From Gracilibacteraceae bacterium (GTDB taxonomy: Bacteria > Bacillota > Desulfitobacteriia > Desulfitobacteriales > Syntrophobotulaceae): a stretch of DNA of 6,229 bases. Of the stretch, positions 1 to 5,752 are shown in pieces. The stretch is taken from contig JAISEW010000101.1 of NCBI GenBank assembly GCA_031263945.1, positions 1 through 6,229 on the forward strand, given 5' to 3'. The notes under the pieces are model-generated. The model was not told where the DNA came from. It saw only the letters and a program-made list of their open reading frames with translations, and ran no database searches. Both the position numbers and the translations under genes were made by a program. Numbering within the stretch: the first letter of the stretch is position 1; every line of letters begins with the position of its first letter.

Positions 1-105
1 TTCCCTTACTTACATTGCAATATTTATGCCATTATGCCAAGACATTGACTATCCGACATATATCACCAAAGAGTATTTTATCGGCAGCAGAGCAATCAAC
101 TATAC
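1..105. other. AT-rich upstream region, no convincing gene
   Basis: Hand counts give about 35% GC for 1-60 and about 43% for 61-120, well below the coding region that follows. Two + strand frames stay open from the window edge, one to a TGA at 125-127 and one to a TAA at 165-167. Neither has a start codon with a ribosome binding site, and I recognise neither translation. Either could be the tail of a gene beginning outside the window, or chance. A 43-codon - strand frame starting at an ATG complementary to 161-163 also lacks a ribosome binding site. I read the stretch as intergenic or promoter DNA, with a partial upstream gene not excluded. Confidence 0.5.
24..39. repeat. 8-bp perfect tandem duplication (TTATGCCA x2)
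   Basis: TTATGCCA occurs at 24-31 and again immediately at 32-39. It sits in AT-rich intergenic DNA about 70 bp upstream of a second, longer tandem duplication. Replication slippage is the simplest explanation; a role as a protein-binding site cannot be judged from sequence alone. Confidence 0.7.
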
Positions 106-136
106 CATTGACAGTCCCGCACATTGACAGTCCCGC
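106..136. repeat. Tandem duplication of 16-bp period containing TTGACA
   Basis: CATTGACAGTCCCGC (15 nt) occurs exactly at 106-120 and 122-136, with one A between the copies, giving a 16-bp period. A degenerate third unit follows, with ATTGACA at 141-147. Each unit carries the -35 hexamer TTGACA (108-113, 124-129, 142-147). Only the third copy has a -10-like hexamer at a proper distance. The array therefore looks like a duplicated promoter or operator element just upstream of the radical SAM gene. Confidence 0.85.
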
Positions 137-141
137 GCAAA

Positions 142-170
142 TTGACAAGCACAGCCGCGTCATGTAAAAT
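142..170 (+). promoter_or_regulatory. Sigma-A/sigma-70-type promoter for the radical SAM operon
   Basis: A perfect -35 hexamer TTGACA (142-147) is followed after exactly 17 bp by TAAAAT (165-170), a five-of-six match to the -10 consensus TATAAT. It faces the three-gene + strand block. The usual 6-8 nt from the -10 to the transcription start places +1 near 176-178, at or just before the first ATG (178). The mRNA would then be leaderless or nearly so, and GAGG at 172-175 would lie in promoter DNA rather than in the transcript. Either this is a real leaderless promoter or the true promoter is further upstream. Confidence 0.6.
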
Positions 171-171
171 T

Positions 172-175
172 GAGG
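172..175 (+). promoter_or_regulatory. Possible ribosome binding site (GAGG) of the radical SAM gene
   Basis: GAGG at 172-175 is 2 nt before ATG 178 and 5 nt before ATG 181. The 5-nt spacing favours 181 as the start if the site is used. It can only work if transcription starts upstream of the predicted +1 near 177, so it conflicts with the promoter at 142-170. Confidence 0.4.
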
Positions 176-180
176 CTATG

Positions 181-2013
181 ATGAGCAATTATGACGACCC
201 CGCGCGGCTGCGGCAAGCGCTGGACCGTATTTTACCGGCGGTGGTCAAACCGGGCCGCTATGTCGGCGGCGAATGGAATATGGCGCGCAAAGACTGGGCG
301 GCGGCGGAAGCGCGTATGGCATTCCTTTTTCCTGATGTCTACGAAGTGGCGATGTCTAATTTGGCGTTGCGCATACTTTATGGGCGGGTAAACGACGACC
401 CGCGTTTTCTGTGCGAACGCGCCTTCGCTCCCTGGCCGGACATGGCGGCGAAAATGCGGGCGGAAGGGATCCCGCTTTACGGACTGGAGTCTTTCCGGCC
501 GCTCCTCGCTTTTGACGCCCTGGGCGTCACGCTTCAGTATGAACTTTCATATACCAATATATTGCACATGCTGGATCTGGCCGGCATCCCCCGGCAAAGC
601 GCGCGGCGGGGCCAAGGCGCGTGGCCGTGGCTCATGGCCGGCGGCCCCGGCGCTTTTAATCCGGAGCCGCTGGCGCCGTTTTTTGATATCTTCCTGTTGG
701 GCGACGGAGAAGAACTGCTACCCGACGCGCTGGCCCTGATCGGGGCGGATATGAGGCGCGGGGTCCCGCGCGCGGAAACCCTGCGGCGGCTCGCCGGTTG
801 CCGGGGCGTGTATGCGCCGGCTTTTTACACGCCGCGTGCTACCATTAGCGGCGTTTTTCAAGGCGTCAAGGCGGAAGCGCCCGCGCCGCAGCCGGTGCGC
901 AAAGCCGTGGTCGCCGATTTGGACGCCGCTTATTTTCCCGCGCGCTGCATAGTGCCTTATAATGAAACCGTACACGACCGGGTCATGCTCGAAGTCATGC
1001 GCGGCTGTACACGGGGCTGTCGTTTTTGCCAAGCCGGGATGACGGGGCGGCCGCTCAGGGAGCGGGCGCCGGCGGTTTTGCGCCGCCAGGCCCGGGAAAG
1101 CGTGCGGGCTACGGGATATGAGGAAATATCTTTGGTTTCGCTTTCCACCGGCGATTATTCCGGGATAAGCGGTCTTTTGCGCGATTTGACCTCCGATATG
1201 GCCGGTTTGGGCGTGAACGTGTCTCTGCCGTCGCTGCGGCTGGATTCTTTCGACGTCGCTCTGGCGGCGGAAGTGGGAAAAACCCGCAAATCCGGGCTGA
1301 CTTTCGCGCCGGAAGCCGGGACCCAGCGTCTGCGCGACGTGATCAACAAAGGCGTCAAAGACGAGGACCTGCTGCGCGCGGCGGAGGCCGCTTTCGCGGC
1401 GGGCTGGAGCAACATCAAACTATATTACATGATAGGGCTGCCGACGGAGACCAAAGAAGATTTGGACGGGATAGCCGCGCAGGCGGAAGCGGTACTCGCG
1501 GCCGGTCGCCGCCGCCGCGGTAAAATAAAGGTTACGGCTTCTGTGAGCAATTTTGTCCCTAAACCGCACACGCCTTTTCAGTGGGCGGCGCAGGACAGCC
1601 GAGATACTTTTTTAGCCAAACAGGCGTATCTGCGGGAAAAACTGCGGCGCACGCCGATAAAACTTCACTGCCATGATGCGGATATGAGCGTGGCGGAAGC
1701 GGTACTCGCGCGCGGCGATCGGCGCATAGCTGATCTGCTGGATGTTCTGACCGACGAGGGCGCCATGTTTGACAGCTGGAGCGAGTGGTTCCGGCCCGAT
1801 CTCTGGCGGAAAGCGTTCAGCGTAACGGGCCTCCGGGCGGAAGATTTTACCGGAGCCAGAGATTTGGCGGCGCCTTTGCCTTGGGATCACTTAAGTACGG
1901 GCGTCGACAAGGAGTTTTTGCGCGCCGAAGTTCTCAAAGCCGAAAGCGGCGAACGGACGGAAGATTGCCGCCTGCTTTGCGGTTTGTGCGGCGTCTGCGG
2001 AGATCCGGCATGA
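181..2013 (+). CDS. B12-binding-type radical SAM protein, TIGR03960-like, function unknown
   Basis: The protein is 610 residues from ATG 181. ATG 178 is one codon earlier, and a TTG at 124 would translate the promoter repeat, so I reject it. Residues about 50-67 (FPDVYEVAMSNLALRILY) and about 154-178 (GGPGAF...LGDGEE) belong to an N-terminal cobalamin-binding-like Rossmann region, but I see no DxHxxG cobalt-ligand motif. The radical SAM core follows, with CxxxCxxC at Cys276, Cys280 and Cys283 for a 4Fe-4S cluster that cleaves S-adenosylmethionine. Further core motifs are STGDY (322-326), FAPEAGTQRLRD (375-386) and YYMIGLPTET (414-423). The C-terminus carries a second cluster, CxxxCxxCxxC (Cys596, 600, 603, 606). 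The stop overlaps the start of the DUF2344 gene (ATGA), the usual partner of this family. Family assignment is from recognition of motifs and context; the substrate is not known to me. It is presumably cytoplasmic, as no signal peptide or membrane segment is seen. Confidence 0.9.
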   Translation: MSNYDDPARLRQALDRILPAVVKPGRYVGGEWNMARKDWAAAEARMAFLFPDVYEVAMSNLALRILYGRVNDDPRFLCERAFAPWPDMAAKMRAEGIPLYGLESFRPLLAFDALGVTLQYELSYTNILHMLDLAGIPRQSARRGQGAWPWLMAGGPGAFNPEPLAPFFDIFLLGDGEELLPDALALIGADMRRGVPRAETLRRLAGCRGVYAPAFYTPRATISGVFQGVKAEAPAPQPVRKAVVADLDAAYFPARCIVPYNETVHDRVMLEVMRGCTRGCRFCQAGMTGRPLRERAPAVLRRQARESVRATGYEEISLVSLSTGDYSGISGLLRDLTSDMAGLGVNVSLPSLRLDSFDVALAAEVGKTRKSGLTFAPEAGTQRLRDVINKGVKDEDLLRAAEAAFAAGWSNIKLYYMIGLPTETKEDLDGIAAQAEAVLAAGRRRRGKIKVTASVSNFVPKPHTPFQWAAQDSRDTFLAKQAYLREKLRRTPIKLHCHDADMSVAEAVLARGDRRIADLLDVLTDEGAMFDSWSEWFRPDLWRKAFSVTGLRAEDFTGARDLAAPLPWDHLSTGVDKEFLRAEVLKAESGERTEDCRLLCGLCGVCGDPA

Positions 2014-2750
2014 AAATCAGACTTGTTTACAGCAAATTAGCCGAGGCTAAATATGTCGCCCACCTTGATTTGACCAGATTTTTCACGCGGGCTTTGCGCC
2101 GCGCAGGTGTGGATGTGGCGCGTTCGCAGGGATTCAACCCCCGGCCGCGGATATCCTTCGGGCCGCCGCTGGCGGTGGGGGCGGAAGGTCTCACTGAGTA
2201 CGCGGACGTAGAAATAAACGGCGAGCCGCGGCGGACGGAGCTGGAAGCGGCCATGCGGGCGCTGCGATGTGAGATGCCGCGAAACATCCCCATCCTGGAC
2301 TACAAAGCGCTGCCGCCCGGTGCTCCGGCTCTGACGGCGGTAATCGACCTCGCCTGTTATCTGGTCTGGGTGCCGCTGAACGCGCCGGCAGCGGAGGCGG
2401 ATCTGCATACGGGCCTGAACGAATGGCTGCGGCAGCCGGAAGTCATCATCACGAAGAACAAAGGCGAGGGGGCGGCGCCAGTGAAAAAAAATATACGGCC
2501 GTTTGTGCGCCGTTTAGCTCTGCGCCGAACGGCGAACGCCGGGGACGCCGTGTTTCCGCCGCCCGCCGCGCCGGGTTTCGTTTTGGAATTGGAGATAGGG
2601 ATGAGTAACGCCGGTTCCGCCAAGGCGGCGGATGTGATAGACTCGGTCTGCGAGTTTCTGGCTCTGCCCTGGGATAAACGCGGCGTGGCCATAACGCGCA
2701 CCGCTTTATTTACGCGGGGTGAGAAAAGATGCTCGCCTTTGGAGGTGTGA
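2010..2750 (+). CDS. DUF2344 / TIGR03936-like radical SAM-associated protein
   Basis: The protein is 246 residues. The start ATG (2010-2012) overlaps the preceding stop TGA (2011-2013), with GGAG at 1999-2002 seven nt upstream, so translation is probably coupled. The frame is open back to 1785, but that part only shadows the radical SAM gene. The N-terminus has the family signature: KIRLVYSK at 2-9, AHLDLTRFFTRALRRAG at 17-33 and SQGFNPRPRISFGPPL at 39-54. A lysine/glycine-rich stretch (KNKGEGAAPVKKNIRPFVRR) lies in the second half. No signal peptide or membrane segment is visible. In known genomes this family is encoded beside, or fused to, TIGR03960-type radical SAM proteins, so I infer a cytoplasmic partner or substrate-handling subunit. 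The reaction is unknown to me. Confidence 0.88.
   Translation: MKIRLVYSKLAEAKYVAHLDLTRFFTRALRRAGVDVARSQGFNPRPRISFGPPLAVGAEGLTEYADVEINGEPRRTELEAAMRALRCEMPRNIPILDYKALPPGAPALTAVIDLACYLVWVPLNAPAAEADLHTGLNEWLRQPEVIITKNKGEGAAPVKKNIRPFVRRLALRRTANAGDAVFPPPAAPGFVLELEIGMSNAGSAKAADVIDSVCEFLALPWDKRGVAITRTALFTRGEKRCSPLEV
2741..2746 (+). promoter_or_regulatory. Ribosome binding site (GGAGGT) deciding the start of the PLP lyase
   Basis: GGAGGT lies inside the last codons of the DUF2344 gene and 3 nt before ATG 2750, or 4 nt if counted as GGAGG. It supports a start at 2750, or less likely GTG 2747, over the in-frame ATG at 2729, which would place this site inside the gene. Confidence 0.7.
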
Positions 2751-4018
2751 TGGCGGGAAAAAACGCCGGGGCTTTAACGCCCAAAATAGCGGCCGCCGCG
2801 GCTCGGGGGGATGAAGCGCTGCGGGCGCAGGCGCCGCGCCTGGAAGATATTGCCGCCCACAACCATCGTAAAATGCTGCGGGCTTTTCAGGCGGCGCGGG
2901 TTTCTTCTTATCATTTGCATGGTTCCACGGGTTACGGTTTGGGCGACGCGGGGCGCGAGGCGCTGGACATGGCGGTGGCGGCGGTGTTGGGGACAGAAAG
3001 CGCTCTGGTGCGCCATCAGTTCGTCTCCGGTACGCACGCCATCGCCGCCGCCCTGTTTGGCGTACTGCGGCCCGGCGACCACGCGCTTTCGGTGAGCGGT
3101 CTGCCCTACGACACTCTGCTGCCGGTGATTGGCACGGCAGGTGAGCGCGGCAGTTTGCGGGAATGGGGCATCGGTTTTGACGCCGTGCCCCTGACCGGGC
3201 AAAGCCGGGTGGATCTGGCGGCGGTGCGGGCGGCGGCGCGGCCGGACACGCGGATCTTTCTTTTGCAGCGTTCCGCCGGTTACGCCGGGCGGCAATCATT
3301 GCCTATGGCGGAAATCGCCCGGTTTATCGCCTGGTCAAAGGAAAATTTTCCCAATATATATGTATTCGTGGATAACTGCTACGGCGAACTGGTGGAAAAA
3401 ACCGAACCGGGCGACGCCGGCGCCGATTTGACGGCGGGGTCTTTGATCAAAAACCTGGGGGGCACACTGGCGCCCACAGGCGGCTATATCGCCGGGCGCA
3501 GAGATCTGGTGGAACTGGCGGCGGACCGCTTTGCCGCACCCGGTATCGGCATGGAAGTCGGCGCTTCGCTGGATGTGCAGAAACTGCTCTTGCAAGGCCT
3601 TTTTTTCAGCCCGCTGACGGTGGCGGAAGCGGTAAAAAGCATGATCTTCACCGCCGCTTTTTGGACGGAACTGGGATTTACCGCGCGGCCGGAAGCGTCG
3701 GCCCCGCGCGCGGATATCATTCAGGCCGTCGAACTCGGCAGCGCAAAGCGGCTGGCGGCTTTTTGCCGGGGAGTGCAAAAAGGATCGGCGCTGGACGCGC
3801 ATATGCGGCCCGAACCGGCGCCGATGCCCGGTTACGCGGATGAGATCCTTATGGCCGGCGGCGTCTTTGTTCAAGGGGCTACGGCGGAGTTTTCCGCGGA
3901 CGGGCCGCTGCGCCCGCCTTACACGGTTTATATGCAGGGCGGGATTTCCGTCCATTACGTCAGGGAAGCCAATATCCTGGCCGCGCAGCAAATGCAGGAG
4001 GACGGGCTGCTGCGATGA
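2750..4018 (+). CDS. PLP-dependent methionine gamma-lyase family / 'aluminium resistance' protein (COG4100)
   Basis: The protein is 422 residues from ATG 2750, which overlaps the DUF2344 stop as TGATG. An in-frame ATG at 2729 would add seven residues but has a weaker ribosome binding site. It is a fold-type I aminotransferase-like protein of the PF06838 family (B. subtilis YnbB type). Seen motifs, numbered from 2750, are HGSTGYGLGDAGREALD (57-73), HQFVSGTHAIA (89-99) in the phosphate-binding region, VDNCYGELVE (207-216) with the cofactor-contacting Asp, and SLIKNLGGTLAPTGGYIAGR (231-250) with Lys234 as the probable Schiff-base lysine. The family is annotated as cystathionine beta-lyase or methionine gamma-lyase-like, C-S lyases giving a keto acid, ammonia and a thiol. 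The true substrate of most members is unclear and the 'aluminium resistance' label rests on little. All core motifs are intact and the length is typical. Overlap and spacing place it in the same operon as the radical SAM pair. Confidence 0.88.
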   Translation: MAGKNAGALTPKIAAAAARGDEALRAQAPRLEDIAAHNHRKMLRAFQAARVSSYHLHGSTGYGLGDAGREALDMAVAAVLGTESALVRHQFVSGTHAIAAALFGVLRPGDHALSVSGLPYDTLLPVIGTAGERGSLREWGIGFDAVPLTGQSRVDLAAVRAAARPDTRIFLLQRSAGYAGRQSLPMAEIARFIAWSKENFPNIYVFVDNCYGELVEKTEPGDAGADLTAGSLIKNLGGTLAPTGGYIAGRRDLVELAADRFAAPGIGMEVGASLDVQKLLLQGLFFSPLTVAEAVKSMIFTAAFWTELGFTARPEASAPRADIIQAVELGSAKRLAAFCRGVQKGSALDAHMRPEPAPMPGYADEILMAGGVFVQGATAEFSADGPLRPPYTVYMQGGISVHYVREANILAAQQMQEDGLLR

Positions 4019-4064
4019 TCCGAACTTTAGAATTGCCAGCCTTGTCCGCCGATTCCTTCCGCCG
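4019..4064. other. Convergent intergenic gap, no recognisable terminator
   Basis: Forty-six bases separate the stop of the PLP lyase from the stop of pilB. I see no GC-rich stem followed by a T-tract on either strand. The nearest inverted repeat, CGCAGCA (3984-3990) with TGCTGCG (4008-4014), lies inside the end of the lyase gene with a 17-nt loop and no T run. Transcription from either side may therefore read into the opposing gene, or end by a factor-dependent mechanism. Confidence 0.6.
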
Positions 4065-5738
4065 TCACACGATCGTCCTAAACAGTTCTTCCAAAGAGGT
4101 TTCCCCGCTTTGAACCTTGCGTAACCCTTCCATCCGCAAAGTGCGCATACCCTGCCTGATGGCCACATCCTTGATTTCATGCGTGGATGCTCTCTCCAGG
4201 ATCATCCGCCGGATTTGATCGGATACAACGAGGAATTCGTAGGCGCCGCTCCGTCCGGTATAACCCGTGTTATTGCAGGTCAGGCAACCCTTGGCCCGAT
4301 AAAGCGTCGCTTCCTGCTGTTCGGGTTCCAGCGGAAAATCAGGTATGCTCTCCATCAGCTGTTCGCGGCTCATAACATAGGCTTCTTTACATCGCGGGCA
4401 AAGCATGCGCATCAGGCGCTGCGCCACGACAGCCAGAAGCGACGACGACGTCAGAAACGGTTCCACGCCCATATCGCCTAAACGGGTCACCGAACTCGGC
4501 GCGTCATTGGTATGCAACGTCGAAAAAACAAGATGGCCGGTCAAAGCCGCTTCGATAGCTATTTTCGCCGTTTCTTCATCTCGGATCTCTCCGACCATGA
4601 CTATATCAGGGTCACTGCGCAAAATAGAACGCAGACCGGACGCAAATGTCATGCCGGCCCTCGCGTTCATCTGAATCTGGTTCACGCCGGCCATACGCCG
4701 TTCCACCGGGTCTTCCAGCGTGATGATATTGCGGTCTTCCGAATTGACTTCAGCTAAAGAGGCATAAAGCGTCGTCGATTTGCCGCTGCCTGTCGGCCCT
4801 GTGACAAGGATAAATCCATACGGCATGCGGATCGCCTTCGTGAAACGCTCGTACTGGTCAGCCGGAAAGCCAAGCTGCGGCATGGTTATGACTCTGTTGG
4901 AACGCTCCAGCATTCTGAGCGTCAGTTTTTCGCCGTAAACAGACGGCAGACTGGCGATTCGGATATCATATGTCTTATCCGACAGGCGCACCGTGGCGCG
5001 TCCGTCCTGCGGCACTCTTTTTTCCGCGATATCCATGCCGCCCATGACTTTTACGCGCGAAGTGACAGAAGGATGAATACGCACGGATTGCTGCGCTACT
5101 TCGTGCAGAACGCCGTCTATGCGAAACCGCACGCGCAGAGTTTTCTCCTGCGGCTCGAAATGAATATCACTGGAGCCGGTGCGCACGGCGTTAGCGATTA
5201 TCTGATTGACAAAACGCACCGCCGGCGATTCCTCATCGCCGCCGGAAGTAAAAGACTCCGCCTCCACCGAATTATCCGGCTCTTCCTCTTTTTCCACCAC
5301 ATTGGAACTCATATTGACGAATTGTTCGATCGCGGCCCGGAGTTCCACGTCGGAAACCACGATGGGCCGCACAGAATAACCCGTCATCAGCGCCAGATTA
5401 TCTATGGATACGATATCATTGGGATTCTGCATCGCGACCGACAGCCAGCCGTCTTCTATCGATACAGGCAATAATTTATTTTTTTGCGCGAAATCAGGCG
5501 TCACCATATTAGCCACATTCATGTTTACGCCTTGGTTATTCAGGGAAATAAAGCCCAGCCCCAGATTAGTAGCCATGGCCCGGCCTACGTCTTCCTCCGT
5601 GCAATAGCCGAGTCTGGTCAGAATCGTGCCGAGCTTTTCTCTTGTTTTCGTCTGCTCCCGCAAAGCGTCCTGAATCTGGTCTTCAGTCACAATTCCCAAT
5701 TCAAGAAGTCTTTGTCCCAGATTCACTCTTTCAGCCAT
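4065..5738 (-). CDS. pilB: Type IV pilus extension ATPase PilB (GspE/PulE family)
   Basis: The protein is 557 residues, a full family length. The start ATG is preceded by GGAG (complement of 5745-5748) with 6 nt spacing. Residues about 6-58 form an MshEN-type domain with two 24-residue motifs (6-29 and 35-58) separated by five residues. The rest of the N-domain reaches about 140, followed by an acidic linker (about 149-170). The ATPase core has Walker A GPTGSGKST (314-322), the Asp box NIITLEDPVE (337-346), an atypical Walker B region DIVMVGEIRDEE (378-389) with Glu384, and the His box LTGHLVFSTLHTNDA (399-413). Four cysteines (447, 450, 485, 488; CxxC...CxxC) form the zinc site typical of PilB/GspE. 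It is a hexameric cytoplasmic motor that drives pilin polymerisation through PilC. GspE of a type II secretion system is the alternative, but the PilO-like neighbour favours pili. It is the last gene of its operon here. Confidence 0.95.
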   Translation of the reverse strand: MAERVNLGQRLLELGIVTEDQIQDALREQTKTREKLGTILTRLGYCTEEDVGRAMATNLGLGFISLNNQGVNMNVANMVTPDFAQKNKLLPVSIEDGWLSVAMQNPNDIVSIDNLALMTGYSVRPIVVSDVELRAAIEQFVNMSSNVVEKEEEPDNSVEAESFTSGGDEESPAVRFVNQIIANAVRTGSSDIHFEPQEKTLRVRFRIDGVLHEVAQQSVRIHPSVTSRVKVMGGMDIAEKRVPQDGRATVRLSDKTYDIRIASLPSVYGEKLTLRMLERSNRVITMPQLGFPADQYERFTKAIRMPYGFILVTGPTGSGKSTTLYASLAEVNSEDRNIITLEDPVERRMAGVNQIQMNARAGMTFASGLRSILRSDPDIVMVGEIRDEETAKIAIEAALTGHLVFSTLHTNDAPSSVTRLGDMGVEPFLTSSSLLAVVAQRLMRMLCPRCKEAYVMSREQLMESIPDFPLEPEQQEATLYRAKGCLTCNNTGYTGRSGAYEFLVVSDQIRRMILERASTHEIKDVAIRQGMRTLRMEGLRKVQSGETSLEELFRTIV

Positions 5739-5752
5739 TGATCACTCCATGT

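Noticed and set aside
1..177. tRNA, riboswitch or T-box in the leader region
   Set aside because: No cloverleaf, conserved riboswitch core or T-box sequence is visible, and the likely promoter leaves essentially no leader to hold one.
124..180. Earlier TTG start for the radical SAM gene, adding 19 residues
   Set aside because: This stretch translates the TTGACA repeat and the promoter. It has no ribosome binding site, and the family homology begins shortly after ATG 181.
1785..2009. Upstream extension of the DUF2344 frame
   Set aside because: It lies wholly inside the radical SAM gene in another frame. The family N-terminus starts exactly at ATG 2010, which has GGAG seven nt upstream.
2706..3299. 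Long - strand open frames opposite the DUF2344 and lyase genes
   Set aside because: Their products are Arg/Pro/Ala-rich with no recognisable motif. They are shadow frames expected in GC-rich coding DNA opposite well-supported genes.
3984..4014. Inverted repeat CGCAGCA / TGCTGCG as a terminator of the + strand operon
   Set aside because: The stem is only 7 bp with a 17-nt loop, no T-tract follows, and it lies within the coding region of the lyase.
3335..4180. 281-codon - strand open frame opposite the lyase gene
   Set aside because: Its product is rich in Arg, Gly and His and matches no motif I know. The + strand gene has intact PLP-enzyme motifs, and the frame runs into pilB in another phase.
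5073..5474. 133-codon + strand open frame opposite pilB
   Set aside because: It lies fully inside pilB, which has clear family motifs; I see no ribosome binding site or domain of its own.
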